A stretch of 64,000 nt of DNA, taken from Nothopassalora personata. Taxonomy: Eukaryota; Ascomycota; Dothideomycetes; Mycosphaerellales; Mycosphaerellaceae. Positions within the stretch are counted from its first letter, which is position 1, and each line of letters starts with the position of its first letter. The translations under genes and the position numbers were made by a program. The stretch spans positions 6,386,001 through 6,450,000 of the forward strand of contig CM066287.1 in the NCBI GenBank assembly GCA_033816765.1, given 5' to 3'. The notes under the pieces are model-generated. The model did no database searches, was not told the DNA's origin, and was given only the letters and a program-made list of their open reading frames with translations. Shown here in pieces: positions 23,500 through 35,100 of the stretch.

Positions 23500-25420
23500 C
23501 GACTACTAGTAACCTAATGAGATAGCTACTATAGACGCTAAACGCCGCCGCGCCCTCGCCGCGTACCGGAGAAGAACCGTCGGGTCCTAGAGGTTAGAAC
23601 CCCCCTTCCTAGGACGGTAAGGTAGAGACATTCCGCAATTACTTCTTAAGGTTAAAGAGCTCTTTTAGGGTACGATCCGCCCTGAAACCGACGCTCTCTA
23701 AGGAGTATTACTAGGACGCGATTAACGACACCTTACTAGCGAGAGAGCGTACTAGGATACGGCACTTCTAGGACAAGGGAGACGGCGAACTTAGGAAGGA
23801 CCCCGTTACTTTCTTTACGTAACTCGAGAAAGTCTTCGGTAATAGTAACGAGCGCGCTAAGGCCCTAGAGTAGCTTACTAAGATTAAACATGCGAACGGT
23901 TAACCTTAGTACGATTACTAGATAAAATTCGACGGACTCCTACTAAGCGCCGGCGGAGAGAACTAGAGCGCCGGCGGAGAGAACTAGAGCGCCGGCGGAG
24001 AGAACTAGAGCGCCGGCGGAGAGAACTAGAGCGACGACGCAAAGATTAGTTACTTACGTAACACCTTCTCGAATACCGTTCGGATGTATACGGCGGCTAT
24101 GCCGAAGGAGGACTACTACGAGTTTACGGGGGAGGTCGAACGGATTATAACTAACCTCGAGGATACGGACTAGTTTAAAATAGCCTATAAGAGGTAGAAG
24201 GATAATAATAAGGACTCTAGTACGACCGCTATAGTTACTAACCGTTCTTTTATAAGAGCGGCTAGTAGCTAGGTTAATGCCGATAGTAACACTATTATAG
24301 CACTAACCCGGATAAGCGGAGGCCGCTCTAGAAGTCGTAGAGATCGGAAGGAGGATAAAGGGAGGTAGAGAGTAAAATAGGTAGACACCGCGGAGAGGGA
24401 TCGTAGGCGCTAAGAATAGCTCTACTTCCGCTATAGGGCGAGCGGACATCGAGTAAAGGAATGCCCGTACGCCGTAGTAGTTAATCCTACTAGGATTAAT
24501 GCGGCCTCGGTCGCGCCGATCCTAGAGGACGACGGGTTTAAGTCGGATCCCGAAGAGATAGGAAAAGACTAGCTCCTAGTCGAAAGCTAGAACTAGGAGA
24601 TAAAGAAGCACTAGTAAAGGGGTAGAACGCAGTTAAGAGTTCTATAAATGGGAATCTTATATATACCGACGTACTCCTAAACGAAATTTACGGAACGTTT
24701 ACCCTTATCGATAAAGGATGTATATACTACGCTATAATTAACGGAGACCTAGCAAAAGGCCTCGGTCTTACGTATGTTAGTAACGAGAGCCGCAAGGCTA
24801 TAGGGTTTACGAAGGCGATGCGGAACTCGATCGAAGGAGTAGTCGCCTTCCGTATAGAAACTACCGGGATCTACTAGGTAGTTTATACTTACGTCGTGCC
24901 TAATCTAGACTTCCCTATAATCCTAGGGAACCCGTAGAAGGCGTATAACTAGATCCGGACTACGCCTAAAAAGCGCCGGTACTACTATAGCTTAGTAAAG
25001 AAATGGGTACCCGAAGGACGTAACTACGAAGAACACGAGTCGGGTAAGCGTTCCGCTACGATTACCGCGGTAACCGTAGAAGATATTAAGAAAGCCCTTA
25101 GTAAGAAGAAGCCGCCTACGTAAGAGGAACTTAAGAAGGGCTTACCTCTAGAACTTTAAGATATGTTACCGCTATTTTCTACTAGGGAAGCTAATAAACT
25201 AGCTCCGTACCGCGGCGACCTTAACTATAAGATCGAGATACGGGCAAAAGCCGACGGAAGCCCGGAACTATTATCCTAGGGACCGCTCTATAGTATGTCT
25301 AAAGACGAGCTACTTATCCTCCGGAAGTTACTAACGGAACTATAGCGTAAGGGTTATATTCGCCCTTCTACCTTAGAAGCGGCGGCTCCCGTCTTATTCG
25401 TAAGGAAGCCCGGGGGAGGA
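23500..25420 (+). pseudogene. Gypsy-A gag, protease and start of RT
   Basis: Gag-type block (DPVTFFTQLEKVFGNSNE, ALEQLTKIKHANGQPQYDY); a four-fold 21 bp in-frame repeat encoding SAGGENQ (23,945-24,031); a zinc knuckle near 24,425 that reads FRYRASGHRVKECP (first Cys pair changed to Tyr by TGC to TAC); a protease LIDKGC (from DSG or DTG); and the RT entry KGYIRPSTLEAAAPVLFVRKPGGG. At that Gly stretch Gypsy-B is inserted, duplicating GAGGA. Many in-frame TAG/TAA. Confidence 0.75.
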
Positions 25421-25616
25421 TGTTAAGGGATGTCGTAATATATAGTACGCCTACGACCTACTAGTCGTAGATGAACTAATTCTTGCCTTTTATTTAAGAC
25501 GCATCGCGCGTCGTAAGGTGTACGTATACATGTTACGTGCGGCTTAGTAGCCGGTCGCGACTATATATTACATGTAAGGCTATATATAAGGGTTAGCTAC
25601 TAGGCTACCCCTTACA
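25421..25616 (-). repeat. Gypsy-B 3' LTR
   Basis: 196 bp; ends retain TG...CA. Confidence 0.85.
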
Positions 25617-25903
25617 ATTGCCTCCCCTCCCGTGCGAGCTGTCCTTAGCTCGCTAGTTACTACGTAGAGGTTCCTACGTACTTCTAGAACTATAGTTGCT
25701 ATGCGGCCTATATACGGGTTACGTACGTATCGTTATGTAGGTATAGGTAAGTAAGGCTTAGTTACTATACCGACGTAGCTAGTTAGGGGTATAAAACTCT
25801 AGCCTAACCTAGCACGTTCCCTAGCGCACTACCTCCGTTATACTACTACTACGTACCTATACCGTACCCTTACCGTAAGCGCCTTACTAGCATTATTATT
25901 ATT

Positions 25904-26935
25904 ATGTCTAATGGGCCCTCCTCGCCTCCGTCCTCCGGCCGCTCCGCCTCCTTCCGTAGTATTAGTAGCGATAGTACTACTAGCGCCTTAGAAGACAAGC
26001 GCCGCTAGGCGGCTCTAGTACGCGACGTACCTAGAACGCCTAGTAGTCGTAAGCGACTAGTATCCCCCTCGTAGCTACTAACGCCCTCGCCCGCTACTAA
26101 GCTCTCGTAGAGGATTAATATATACATACGGTACCTCCTATACTTCGTTAAGGGTAAGTCTCTACGCGCGCCGCCTACGATTCGTATACTAACTACTTAC
26201 TAGACGAAGCCGATAACTATAATGGTGTTACTACCAGCGAGCTCTTAAAGAAGTGCGGCCGCTATAGGCGTAATAGACATAAGTACGCGCCTAATACTAG
26301 CTACGCTATCGCCTCGCTAGTAAGCCGCCTACGCGCCGCGCGCTCCTAGCGCGACTTCCTTACGGCTATAATAGGCTAGGCGCCTATAGACCTCTAGTAG
26401 TAGGAGCTAGTAGAGTAGATCCGCCTATATACCTAGCTAGGTAACGACATTACGGAGGTAAGTCGCTACTTCGCTCCTACGAGTCGACTACTACTCGCGG
26501 GGGGGGCTCTAGTGCGTCTCCTATACTTCGGCTAACCCTTTCTATAGGCTATTAGGCAGTTTAATGCCTATAAGTATAAGCGTGCCGGGGAGACCCGTAT
26601 ACGTGCCCCCGCCGCCGCTACTACTACCGCCGTAGCCCTCGCGCTCTAGTAGGAGTAGAACCGCGCCCTTAATGGGCTGTTCGAACTCGGCCGCGCCGTA
26701 AGTCGTATGTTCCTCGTATACGTGTACCCTACTAACCGTAGTCCTAGTTCCTATAGGCGTAGAATATCGATACTACCGCCGCCGACTAGGCATTCCTACC
26801 TAAGTTACTACGCGACAACGACAACTAAGGCGCTTACCTTATACGCTACTCGCGGGCTCCTCGCCTACTACTACTCTACGTAGCCCCTAGTAGGCGCGCT
26901 GCTCTTTAGCTTTTATTCTATTTATAGTTAAGAAA
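25904..26935 (+). pseudogene. Antisense ORF in Gypsy-B between integrase and 3' LTR
   Basis: ATG at 25,904 opens MSNGPSSPPSSGRSASFRSI, and a Ser/Arg-rich stretch runs to about 26,150. After one frame change it continues as LLDEADNYNGVTTSELLKKC, YAPNTSYAIASLVSRLRAAR and DFLTAIIGQAPIDLQQQELV, to about 26,930. It is opposite to gag-pol. No domain is recognised. It ends next to the tail-to-tail integrase frame. Confidence 0.5.
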
Positions 26936-26954
26936 AGTTTTATTTATACTCTAG

Positions 26955-29735
26955 TACTTCTATACTAGTCTTATTTACTTCTCCTTAACGCCTTATAGTC
27001 GGCTACTATACGATCCGCATTCGCGAGGCCCTCCGCCGGTTCCTAGCTATTATACTCCTCTAGCTAGTCCTTCTACTAGACTAGATACTATAGCTTACCC
27101 TTACGCTTACGCCTATCTAGTACTGCCTCTACCTTATACTCTCCGTCCTTATTAGCTAGAGGGGGTACGGATCTATCCTTATCGCTACCGATATACGGCT
27201 CAAGAAGAGAGACATAGAAGACGTTATAGAGCCTTAAGTCGGCTAGTAGCGCTAGGCGGTACGCCTACGAACCGATAGCGTCCGTAATGCGGTATAGGCC
27301 GATGAACTTCGGACCTATCTTCTTCTTTAGTACTACTAACTTAAGGTTCTTCGTTAATAATAGGACTAAGTTACCTACGCGGTAGGTCTTAGCTTAGTAG
27401 GTCTTATTATAGTAGCGAGCCTAGCTTTCTACTATAGCCTTCTATCGCTCCTCGAGTATAGTACGTAGTTTTCGCATGCGACTCGCAGCTATTACCGCTA
27501 CTAGTACTTCCCCCCCTAGGTCTCGTCTCGAGATCTAGTTAGTATAGGGGTAATCTTAGGTCGCTAACCGTACGCTATCTCGAACGGACTCATCCGTAGT
27601 GTTAGGTAGATACTATTATTAGCTACGAATTTAGTAACTATAAGCCACTTAGCCCACTTAGTTTAATTGTTACTATAGTAATAACGAAGATATTATTCGA
27701 GGGTTTAGTTTACCCTCTTAGTTTAGCCGTTAGTCTAAGGGTAAAAGGCCGTAGATAGCTTACGCTTTATACGCGCCTCGAAGTAGAAGTTACTCTAAAA
27801 CTAACTAGTAAAGACCGGACCTCGGTCGCTTACTATGCCTAAAGGGATACTATAGTATCGCACGACTTCGTCTCGTAGGAGCCTCGTAAGCTCTACGGCT
27901 ATATAAGTCTTCGTCGTCGGGATGTATAAGCTCATTTTTAAGTAGCGATCGACTATTACTAGGATCGCATTATACACGTAACCGGCTCGCGTACTTAGAG
28001 GTAGGTCCGTAATAAAATCTATAGTGATTTCCTACTACGGCCGCTCCGGTCTAGGAAGCGGTTATAGCCTAGTATAGGGTCGATAGCGTTTAGCCTTCGA
28101 ACCCTAGTAGGTTCTATAGGCTTAGACGTATTGCTTTACGTCCGTACTAAGTAAGTCCTACTAATAATTACGTCGTAATAGCTCTTTAGTCTTAGTCCTT
28201 CTAAAGTAACCCGCGAGGACGTCGTCGTAGTGTATACAAATTAGATGCGACCTAATTGCGTAATCCCTAGGTACTACGATCGCGTCTCCGTAGTATATAA
28301 GGTTATTCTTTACATACTATCCCTTAGCGTCCCTCGCGCTTAGCGCCTACGCTAAGTATGCGATATACTAGTCGTCTCGCTACTACGCGATCTTTATTAA
28401 GAGTAGGATTAACTTACCCGTCGAGCTATAAGCTTAACCCTATATTACTATAGCGTACACTACTACTAGTAACGACGGCTTATCTTAATAGGGAAGGTTA
28501 CCTCTCCGTACTACTATTACCGCGCCTATGTCGCCCTATATTGCCTCGTAGGTAGTAAGTACGCGCTTTACCGTCGGCTCGCTTATCCCTTCTAGAGACT
28601 CCTTCTAGAAAGATAGCTTACTTTATAAGGTAGGTAGTAAGTTCGAAGTTTATTACGTTATAGCTACGTAGTTACTACGTCTCGAAGGCGCGTCGGCTAG
28701 GTTAGTCTTACCCGGCCGATACTCTACTATAAAATTAAAAGACTATAGGAACGTAGCCTATCGAGCTTACCGCCCATTTAGCTACTTTACTATTATAAAG
28801 CCCTATAGGTTAGCGTAGTCGACTAGTACTCGTACCGTATACGTAGCGCCCTCTAAGTATAGCCTCTAATACTTAAAAGCCTTAACTACTATAAGTAGCT
28901 CCTAATCGTGCGTCTCGTAGTTATACTCGGCTAGTATTATCTTACGTAAATAGAAGGCAATTGGATGCTACTTAGTACTAAACAATTAGGATATAATACC
29001 TACGATCGCGAAACCTAAGGTATCCGTCTCGACTCGCGTACGTAGCGTAGGATCGAAGTGCCTAAGTATTAGTACACCTAAGAATCCGGCCTTAAGCTAT
29101 CGAAACGCCTACTCTTCGCTTAAGGTCCACGTAAGAGGGCCGTGCTTCTTACCGTCCTTAGATCCCTTTAGTAGGTCCGTTAGGGGCTTGTAGACCCTTA
29201 AGTATCCTTCTATAAAACGCCGGTAGAAGTTGTAAAACCTAAGGAAGGACTAGACCTTATAAAAGGTCGTAGGTGTAGGCTATTCCTCGATAGCGGCTAC
29301 CCTACTCCTATCTATCGACACGCCTACGGCGCTTACGACAAACCTAAGGAACTCTATACTCTCCTAGAAGAAGTAGTACTTCTTAGGGTTTACGAATAGA
29401 GTAAACTTCCGTAGCCTCGTAAGCACTTCACGCACGGCTCGTACGTATACCTTACGCGTCTCGCTATAGATAAGGATATTATCTAGGTAGACTACGTAAA
29501 TGTTATTAACTAAGCCGGTTAGCGCCTTGTTAATATACCCTTAAAAGGTTACTAGTGCGTTAGTTAACCCGAACGGTATTACTAGGTACTTGTAGTATCC
29601 GTATCGCGTACGAAACGCTATCTTCCACTTATCGCCTCGCTTAATAGAGATACGATAGTAGGCGTCCTTTAAATCGATTGTAGTAAAGAACCTAGAACCT
29701 AATAGCCTATCTAGCGTCTCGCTAATTAGGGGTAG
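26955..29735 (-). pseudogene. Gypsy-B RT (3' part), RNase H, integrase, chromodomain
   Basis: The RT fragment at 29,541-29,735 reads SRFFTTIDLKDAYYRISI and VIPFGLTNALVTF. Downstream on the minus strand come RNase H and integrase blocks with many TAG/TAA. The C-terminus is a chromodomain (EYKVEAVLDRRKRKGKLQYL ... EEYNSQEPAEGL) ending at about 26,960. Confidence 0.7.
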
Positions 29736-29921
29736 TGTCACGGGGTGGCCTTGACCTTGGACCTTTCGCCGGCTTAACCGCGGACCTTCCGGATCGGGTT
29801 AGCGCGGCTTGGCACGAGATCGACCTTGCTTCTCTCTTCTCTCTCGTTCTTAGACTCTTCGTAGATTGTATTATTCACGACTTGACTCCTACACTCTCCG
29901 GATCTCATATCGCCCGTGTCA
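29736..29921 (+). repeat. Gypsy-C 5' LTR
   Basis: 186 bp, starts TGTCACGGGGTGGCC and ends CGCCCGTGTCA. Confidence 0.92.
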
Positions 29922-30058
29922 TTACAATCTACCGCTCATAAGCTGCACGCGTCCGCAAGGATCCGTACAGCGCGCTCAAACTAACAGCGCATTGTCAGCT
30001 CGAGCAACGCGCTCTAGCACCAGACCCGAGTGGTAGCGATTGTCAACATCCCACCATC

Positions 30059-32104
30059 ATGGAAGGCGAACAAGCAGTTCCAAACCCTCCTCCTCCGCAG
30101 CGAGGCCGACGACAGTCTCGAGGCGAGGACGAGGAGCGACCCGACTTACCAAGAGACCGATCACCACGAGAGCGATCCTCTATGCCACCCACCACGCGAC
30201 TTCGGCGCCAACTCGACAGTGCTGACGACGCAGTTACACCGAAAGTAACAGGCAACTTCAATCTCGACGAGCCGACGCCAGGGCGCCCGCTCAAGCAGAA
30301 GGGAACTGTCGTCGCCGACACGCAAGAGACGATTGGCCGACAGTCAGAATCAGCATCGGCAGCACCGGCTCCGAAGCCAGCGAAGAAGTACCCTCTGACA
30401 GAGGAGCAGCGCGAAGAGTATGCGCAGAGGAACTCCACGGACCGCCTCACGTACAACAAGGACGAGGGAACCGTGGCTAGACAGACAGAGCACTGCGACC
30501 TCGGCTGGGCAGTGCCACGCGACATTACCACCTACAAGAATGCCGAAGGTCACAGACTGCTACAGGCCCGGTACAAGGTCAACAACTTCAAGTTCGGCAA
30601 CGCGAAGGACCTCAAGCTGGTCGTCAACCAGGGCAATGAGGAACACCCGGATGCCGGTGCCAAACGCTTCCTAGACGTACTCGACAACGTCAACCTGATT
30701 ATCGCCAGAAGCGAGGAGGCCGTTGAGGAACACGATGCGCTCATCGAGCAGCACGAAGATACTATCGCCCAACAGGACAAGACTATCACCCAGCAAGAGA
30801 AGGTGATCACGCGCTTGGAAAAGAAGGAAAAGACTTCAACAAAGATGATAGAAGAAGCCATCGACAAGTTCGCCGCGTACAAGACTGAGCTGGCGGCCCT
30901 TCGACAGGACAAGCAAGACCTAGAGCAGCGTCTCAAGGCCATGGAGGCAAAGGAAACAGAAGCTGACGACAGTGAGAAGGAGGGTGCAACACTTGCACGA
31001 CTAGGCAAGTACCTCCAGGATACCGACGGCGACGATTCCGACGTCGAGTCGGAAGCCAATCTCAGACGTCGGTACACCACCCACACCACGAAGGTCCCGC
31101 TGCGCAAGGCGGCCGGATCAGCTGGTGGTACACCAATGCCGAAGCCGCGGCCACGAGGCGTCTCCCCAGCAGGTTCCGGTATCAGCGCTATACTCGGTCG
31201 GAAGCGCAGCTCACATGCTCAAGAACTCATCGACGACGATGATGATGCTCGGCCGACCTGTTCAGGCTCCGAAGCACGCGCCAGCGGCATCAAGGCGCCG
31301 GATGCATTCTCCGGCGAGGCAGGCAAGGAACAGAAGCCTTACCTCGAGTGGAAGCAGAAGATGAAGTACTACCTACGTATGGGTTGCAAGGGCTTCAGCG
31401 ACGAAGACTTGAAAGCTACTGTCATCAACTGCACCACTGGATTCGCCTACAGTGTCCTCGAACCTATCGAGTCCACACTGGCTACGGCGGATCACGTCTT
31501 CGAGGTGCTCGACGAGGCCTGCGGCGATAAGCATACGCGCACCACGAAGCGTGCAGAGTATCAGTACCTCAAGCAGGGTGACGGCGAGGTTTTCAGCAAG
31601 TTCTGGGCCAAGTTCGTGTCATATCTGCCATACATCTCACACGACAAGGATGACCCAGATGATTTGCCCGAGCAGATGCGGGCAAAGCTCAGCAAGGCTT
31701 ACCGCGACTGCATCCGTGGCGAGCGTTTCAAGGATATCATGGCTATGAAGGACAAGCTCCACATGATCGAGGCTGACTTCCTTCACGATAAGGCAGGCGG
31801 CAGTAGCGGCGGAGGTCGTCGCCATGGCGGAACTGGTGGCGACGGCAACGACAAGTCACCTCTCCAGAAAGCCAATGATGCACTCAAGAACGGCTATGAT
31901 TGGGACAAGGCCAAGGATGGCGGTCTCTCATCTTTCCGGCCCATTACCCAGAAGGAGTTCGACGACCGCACTAAGTGCTTTGCTTGCAAGAAGGAGGGAT
32001 GCCGCAAGACCCTTCCAACATGCCCGTATGCACCATACAAGAAGGCCTCGCGTCGTCCGAACAACAGCACTCTCGACGTGCCTGGTGTTGAGGAAAAAGT
32101 CTAA
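30059..32104 (+). CDS. gag: Gypsy-C Gag
   Basis: Structural capsid protein, 681 aa, starting MEGEQAVPNPPPPQRGRRQS 137 bp after the 5' LTR. Residues ~1-110 are Pro/Arg/Glu-rich. A coiled coil spans ~220-310 (IEQHEDTIAQQDKTITQQEK). The retrotransposon capsid-type domain spans ~420-570 (PYLEWKQKMKYYLRMGCKGF, later YQYLKQGDGEVFSKFWAKFV). A Cys-rich end, CFACKKEGCRKTLPTCPY, is probably a variant zinc knuckle for RNA binding. There is no internal stop and no RIP damage. It ends GAG GAA AAA GTC TAA at a likely frameshift site that feeds into pol. Confidence 0.88.
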   Translation: MEGEQAVPNPPPPQRGRRQSRGEDEERPDLPRDRSPRERSSMPPTTRLRRQLDSADDAVTPKVTGNFNLDEPTPGRPLKQKGTVVADTQETIGRQSESASAAPAPKPAKKYPLTEEQREEYAQRNSTDRLTYNKDEGTVARQTEHCDLGWAVPRDITTYKNAEGHRLLQARYKVNNFKFGNAKDLKLVVNQGNEEHPDAGAKRFLDVLDNVNLIIARSEEAVEEHDALIEQHEDTIAQQDKTITQQEKVITRLEKKEKTSTKMIEEAIDKFAAYKTELAALRQDKQDLEQRLKAMEAKETEADDSEKEGATLARLGKYLQDTDGDDSDVESEANLRRRYTTHTTKVPLRKAAGSAGGTPMPKPRPRGVSPAGSGISAILGRKRSSHAQELIDDDDDARPTCSGSEARASGIKAPDAFSGEAGKEQKPYLEWKQKMKYYLRMGCKGFSDEDLKATVINCTTGFAYSVLEPIESTLATADHVFEVLDEACGDKHTRTTKRAEYQYLKQGDGEVFSKFWAKFVSYLPYISHDKDDPDDLPEQMRAKLSKAYRDCIRGERFKDIMAMKDKLHMIEADFLHDKAGGSSGGGRRHGGTGGDGNDKSPLQKANDALKNGYDWDKAKDGGLSSFRPITQKEFDDRTKCFACKKEGCRKTLPTCPYAPYKKASRRPNNSTLDVPGVEEKV

Positions 32105-32133
32105 CCTCTGAGCGTACGCACAACACTCAGAGG
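32086..32133 (+). promoter_or_regulatory. Candidate -1 ribosomal frameshift signal (gag/pol)
   Basis: The last gag codons GAG GAA AAA GTC TAA hold an A5 run. Slipping back one base there enters the pol frame (AGT CTA ACC TCT GAG), which is open into the protease. Six bases downstream an 8 bp perfect stem CCTCTGAG/CTCAGAGG (32,105-32,112 with 32,126-32,133, 13 nt loop) could act as the stimulator. Confidence 0.6.
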
Positions 32134-35100
32134 GCTGACATTCCCCAACGTGCAACGTCCGGTAAGGACCCTCCCGTAGATTCCAACCTCTACGAGCATC
32201 TCGCCTATCCTCGCCTGCAGGCAACAGCATCAGTGTTTGTACCGTCGGCTCGTCCAGCTGCCGCTTCAACAGTGCAGCTGGGCGGACGACGGCAACCTAT
32301 CGCCCTAACTGCTGACCTGCCAACGGTTTGTTCTCTCTCGGTTTCACCGCACATGAGCCTCCCACCCATATCGAAGCATGTCGTGCTTTGCGGCATGGTC
32401 GGAGGGCAGCTCGTACGCTGTATGCTCGACACAGGTTGTACCTCTCTCTTTGTCCATGAGAGGTTTGCGAAACTAAATCTACAGCGCAAGCGCCTGCCAG
32501 AAGCGCTGCCATATACTGGCTCGAAGGGCAGCACTGCGGGACTGATCACACAGATTGCCAGCATTCCAGACATCGACTTCAACGGCCAGCACGACAGCTT
32601 CAATGCCTGGGTCGCTGATCTCGGGCAATACGACCTCATCCTCGGCATGCCATGGTTTGAGTCCAACCTTCCACACATCGACTTCGTCACGCGCACGCTT
32701 ACCTTCGACAGCGGGATCTCCGCTCGCTGCGAGACCAAGTCCGATCCCAAACCTGGCACACCGCGTTTCGCCTCTGAGCCGGTGGTGGAAGGCCCTCTCG
32801 AAGACCTTCCAGACATCAACATCATAACTGTGGGAGAAGCGCAGTCTGCAGTGGACGAGGGCCAAGAAGCATACCTCGTCTGGGACTACGATGACACGTC
32901 TGACACAGCAGCAGTGCTCGACGACGTCGGATTGCACATCTGCGCCATGAACCCAGATGACCTGGAGCGCTACATGAAGGGCAAAGAGGAGGTCGACGCT
33001 AAGCAGCTCTTGCCACCTGATTTCCACCAGCGCGTCCAGGCATTCAACCCCGAGCTTGCGAAGTCACTTCCGCCACACAGGGAGGGGGACCTTGCGATCG
33101 ATTTCATCCCTGGTGCTAAGCTGCCTTTCGTTAAGCCCCGGCCGGCAGGACGAGATGAGCTGATTGTGACCAAAAAGCACATCACGGATCTCGCGTCCAT
33201 CGGCTACGTTCGTCCATCGACATCACGGGTCGCATCACCGCTTCTCATTGTTAAGAAGCCTGGTGGTGGACTCCGGGTGTGCGTGGACTACCGAGCCATC
33301 AACGAGATCACCATCAAGAACAGGTATCCCATACCTCAGATACGTGAAACTCTAGCGCGCCTGTCCAAGGCCAAGATGTTCACTATCCTCGATATCATTG
33401 CGGCATTCAACCAGCTCCGTATCAAAGCCGGTGACGAATGGAAGACTGCTTTCACTACGCGCTATGGAACATACGAGTACTTGGTCGTGCCTTTTGGGCT
33501 ATGTAACGCACCAGCGGCTTTCCAAGCCTACATCAATTCCGCACTGCACGACTATCTCGATGATTTCTGCACGGCGTATTTGGACGACACTATCGTGTAC
33601 ACAGAGCCGCCGGAGCAGGGAGGTTTCGACGCGCTTCGCAAGCTCCACGTCGAGCACGTCAACAAGGTCCTTGACAAGCTTATCGAAGCCCGCCTGCCCT
33701 GCGACATACTGAAGTGCCGTTTCTTCCAGACCGAAGTCAAGTTCTTAGGGATCATCATCACGGCGACCGGGCTGAAGATGGATCCCAAGAAAGTTCAAGC
33801 GATCCAAGAGTGGGCGACTCCAAGCAATGTTACTGACGTCCTAGCATTCCTAGGGTTGTGCAACTTCTATCGCAGATTCATCGCCGAATTCGCTACTATA
33901 GCATTCGCCCTTACATGCTTGACCCGTGGCGCCAACAGCAAGGACCCAAAGCACCGTCCGGTCTGGCGCTGGACTGCAGAGTGCCAGGAGGCTTTCGATG
34001 CTCTGAAGCTGGCTTTTACCAAGGCACCAGTACTTAAGCATTTCGATCCGGACCTCCCAAGCACTGTCGAATGCGACGCCTCTGACACGGTTACAACTGG
34101 AGTCCTGTCCCAGCCAGATCCAGACGACGGCTGGGCACTCAAACCAGTTGCTTTCTACTCTACAAAGATGATTCCAGCGAAATGCAATTACGAGATCTAC
34201 GACAAGGAACTTATGGCAATCGTGCACGCATTCGAGGAATGGCGGCCCGAGCTTATGTCTTGCGATCCAGCTACACCAATCAAGGTGCTATCCGACCACC
34301 GCGGCTTGGAGTACTTTATGACTACCAAGCAGCTTAACAGACGTCAAGCCCGGTGGGCGGAGTTCCTGTCTGCTTTCAACTTCAAGATCACGTACAGACC
34401 TGGCAAAGACAACGTGAAGGCCGACTGCCTTACACGACGATCCCAGGACCAGGACAAGTCCGATGATCTGCGCAACCGCCGCCAAGTTCTGCTCAAGGAG
34501 GACAATCTCAGCGACGAGGTGCGTGCGACACTGCCGCAGGTCGCTTGTCTCGAGGTACCCGATCCAGCAGCAACAGCCAAGCGTCAGTACGAGCTCGCCA
34601 TAGCTGCACTGGAAGTCCTAGACGGCGCCACTCCAGGCGATCCTTCCATTGAGGAACAGATCCAGCTTGCGTACGCCAAAGACGAGCTCGCTTGTGACAT
34701 TCGCGAAGCAATCAAGAAGGATCTGCCCAAGCTGAAGGACGCACGCGTATCTATCACCGATTGCCGCATCGAACATGACACGATCTTCGTGCGCGACAAG
34801 GTGTATGTACCGGATTCTGAGGACTTGCGAGGCGAAGTCATGCGCCAGCACCACAACACTCTCCTCACCGGTCATCCAGGCCGCGAGAAGACGTATGAAC
34901 TGATCGCCCGCGAGTACTGGTGGCCGGGGATGTTCAAGGATGTTCGCAGGTACACAGATGCATGTCACGTCTGCACCCGCATACGCGCTTTCACTCGAGC
35001 ATATTCAGGAGGTTTGCGGCAGCTGCCAGTACCACAAGGAGCATACCGCGAAGTCACGATGGACTATGTGGTTGAGCTGCCAGCTAGCACATCAGCCGAG

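Noticed and set aside
23943..24031. CRISPR-like regular repeats
   Set aside because: Four adjacent 21 bp copies with no spacers, in frame within Gypsy-A gag; this is fungal DNA.
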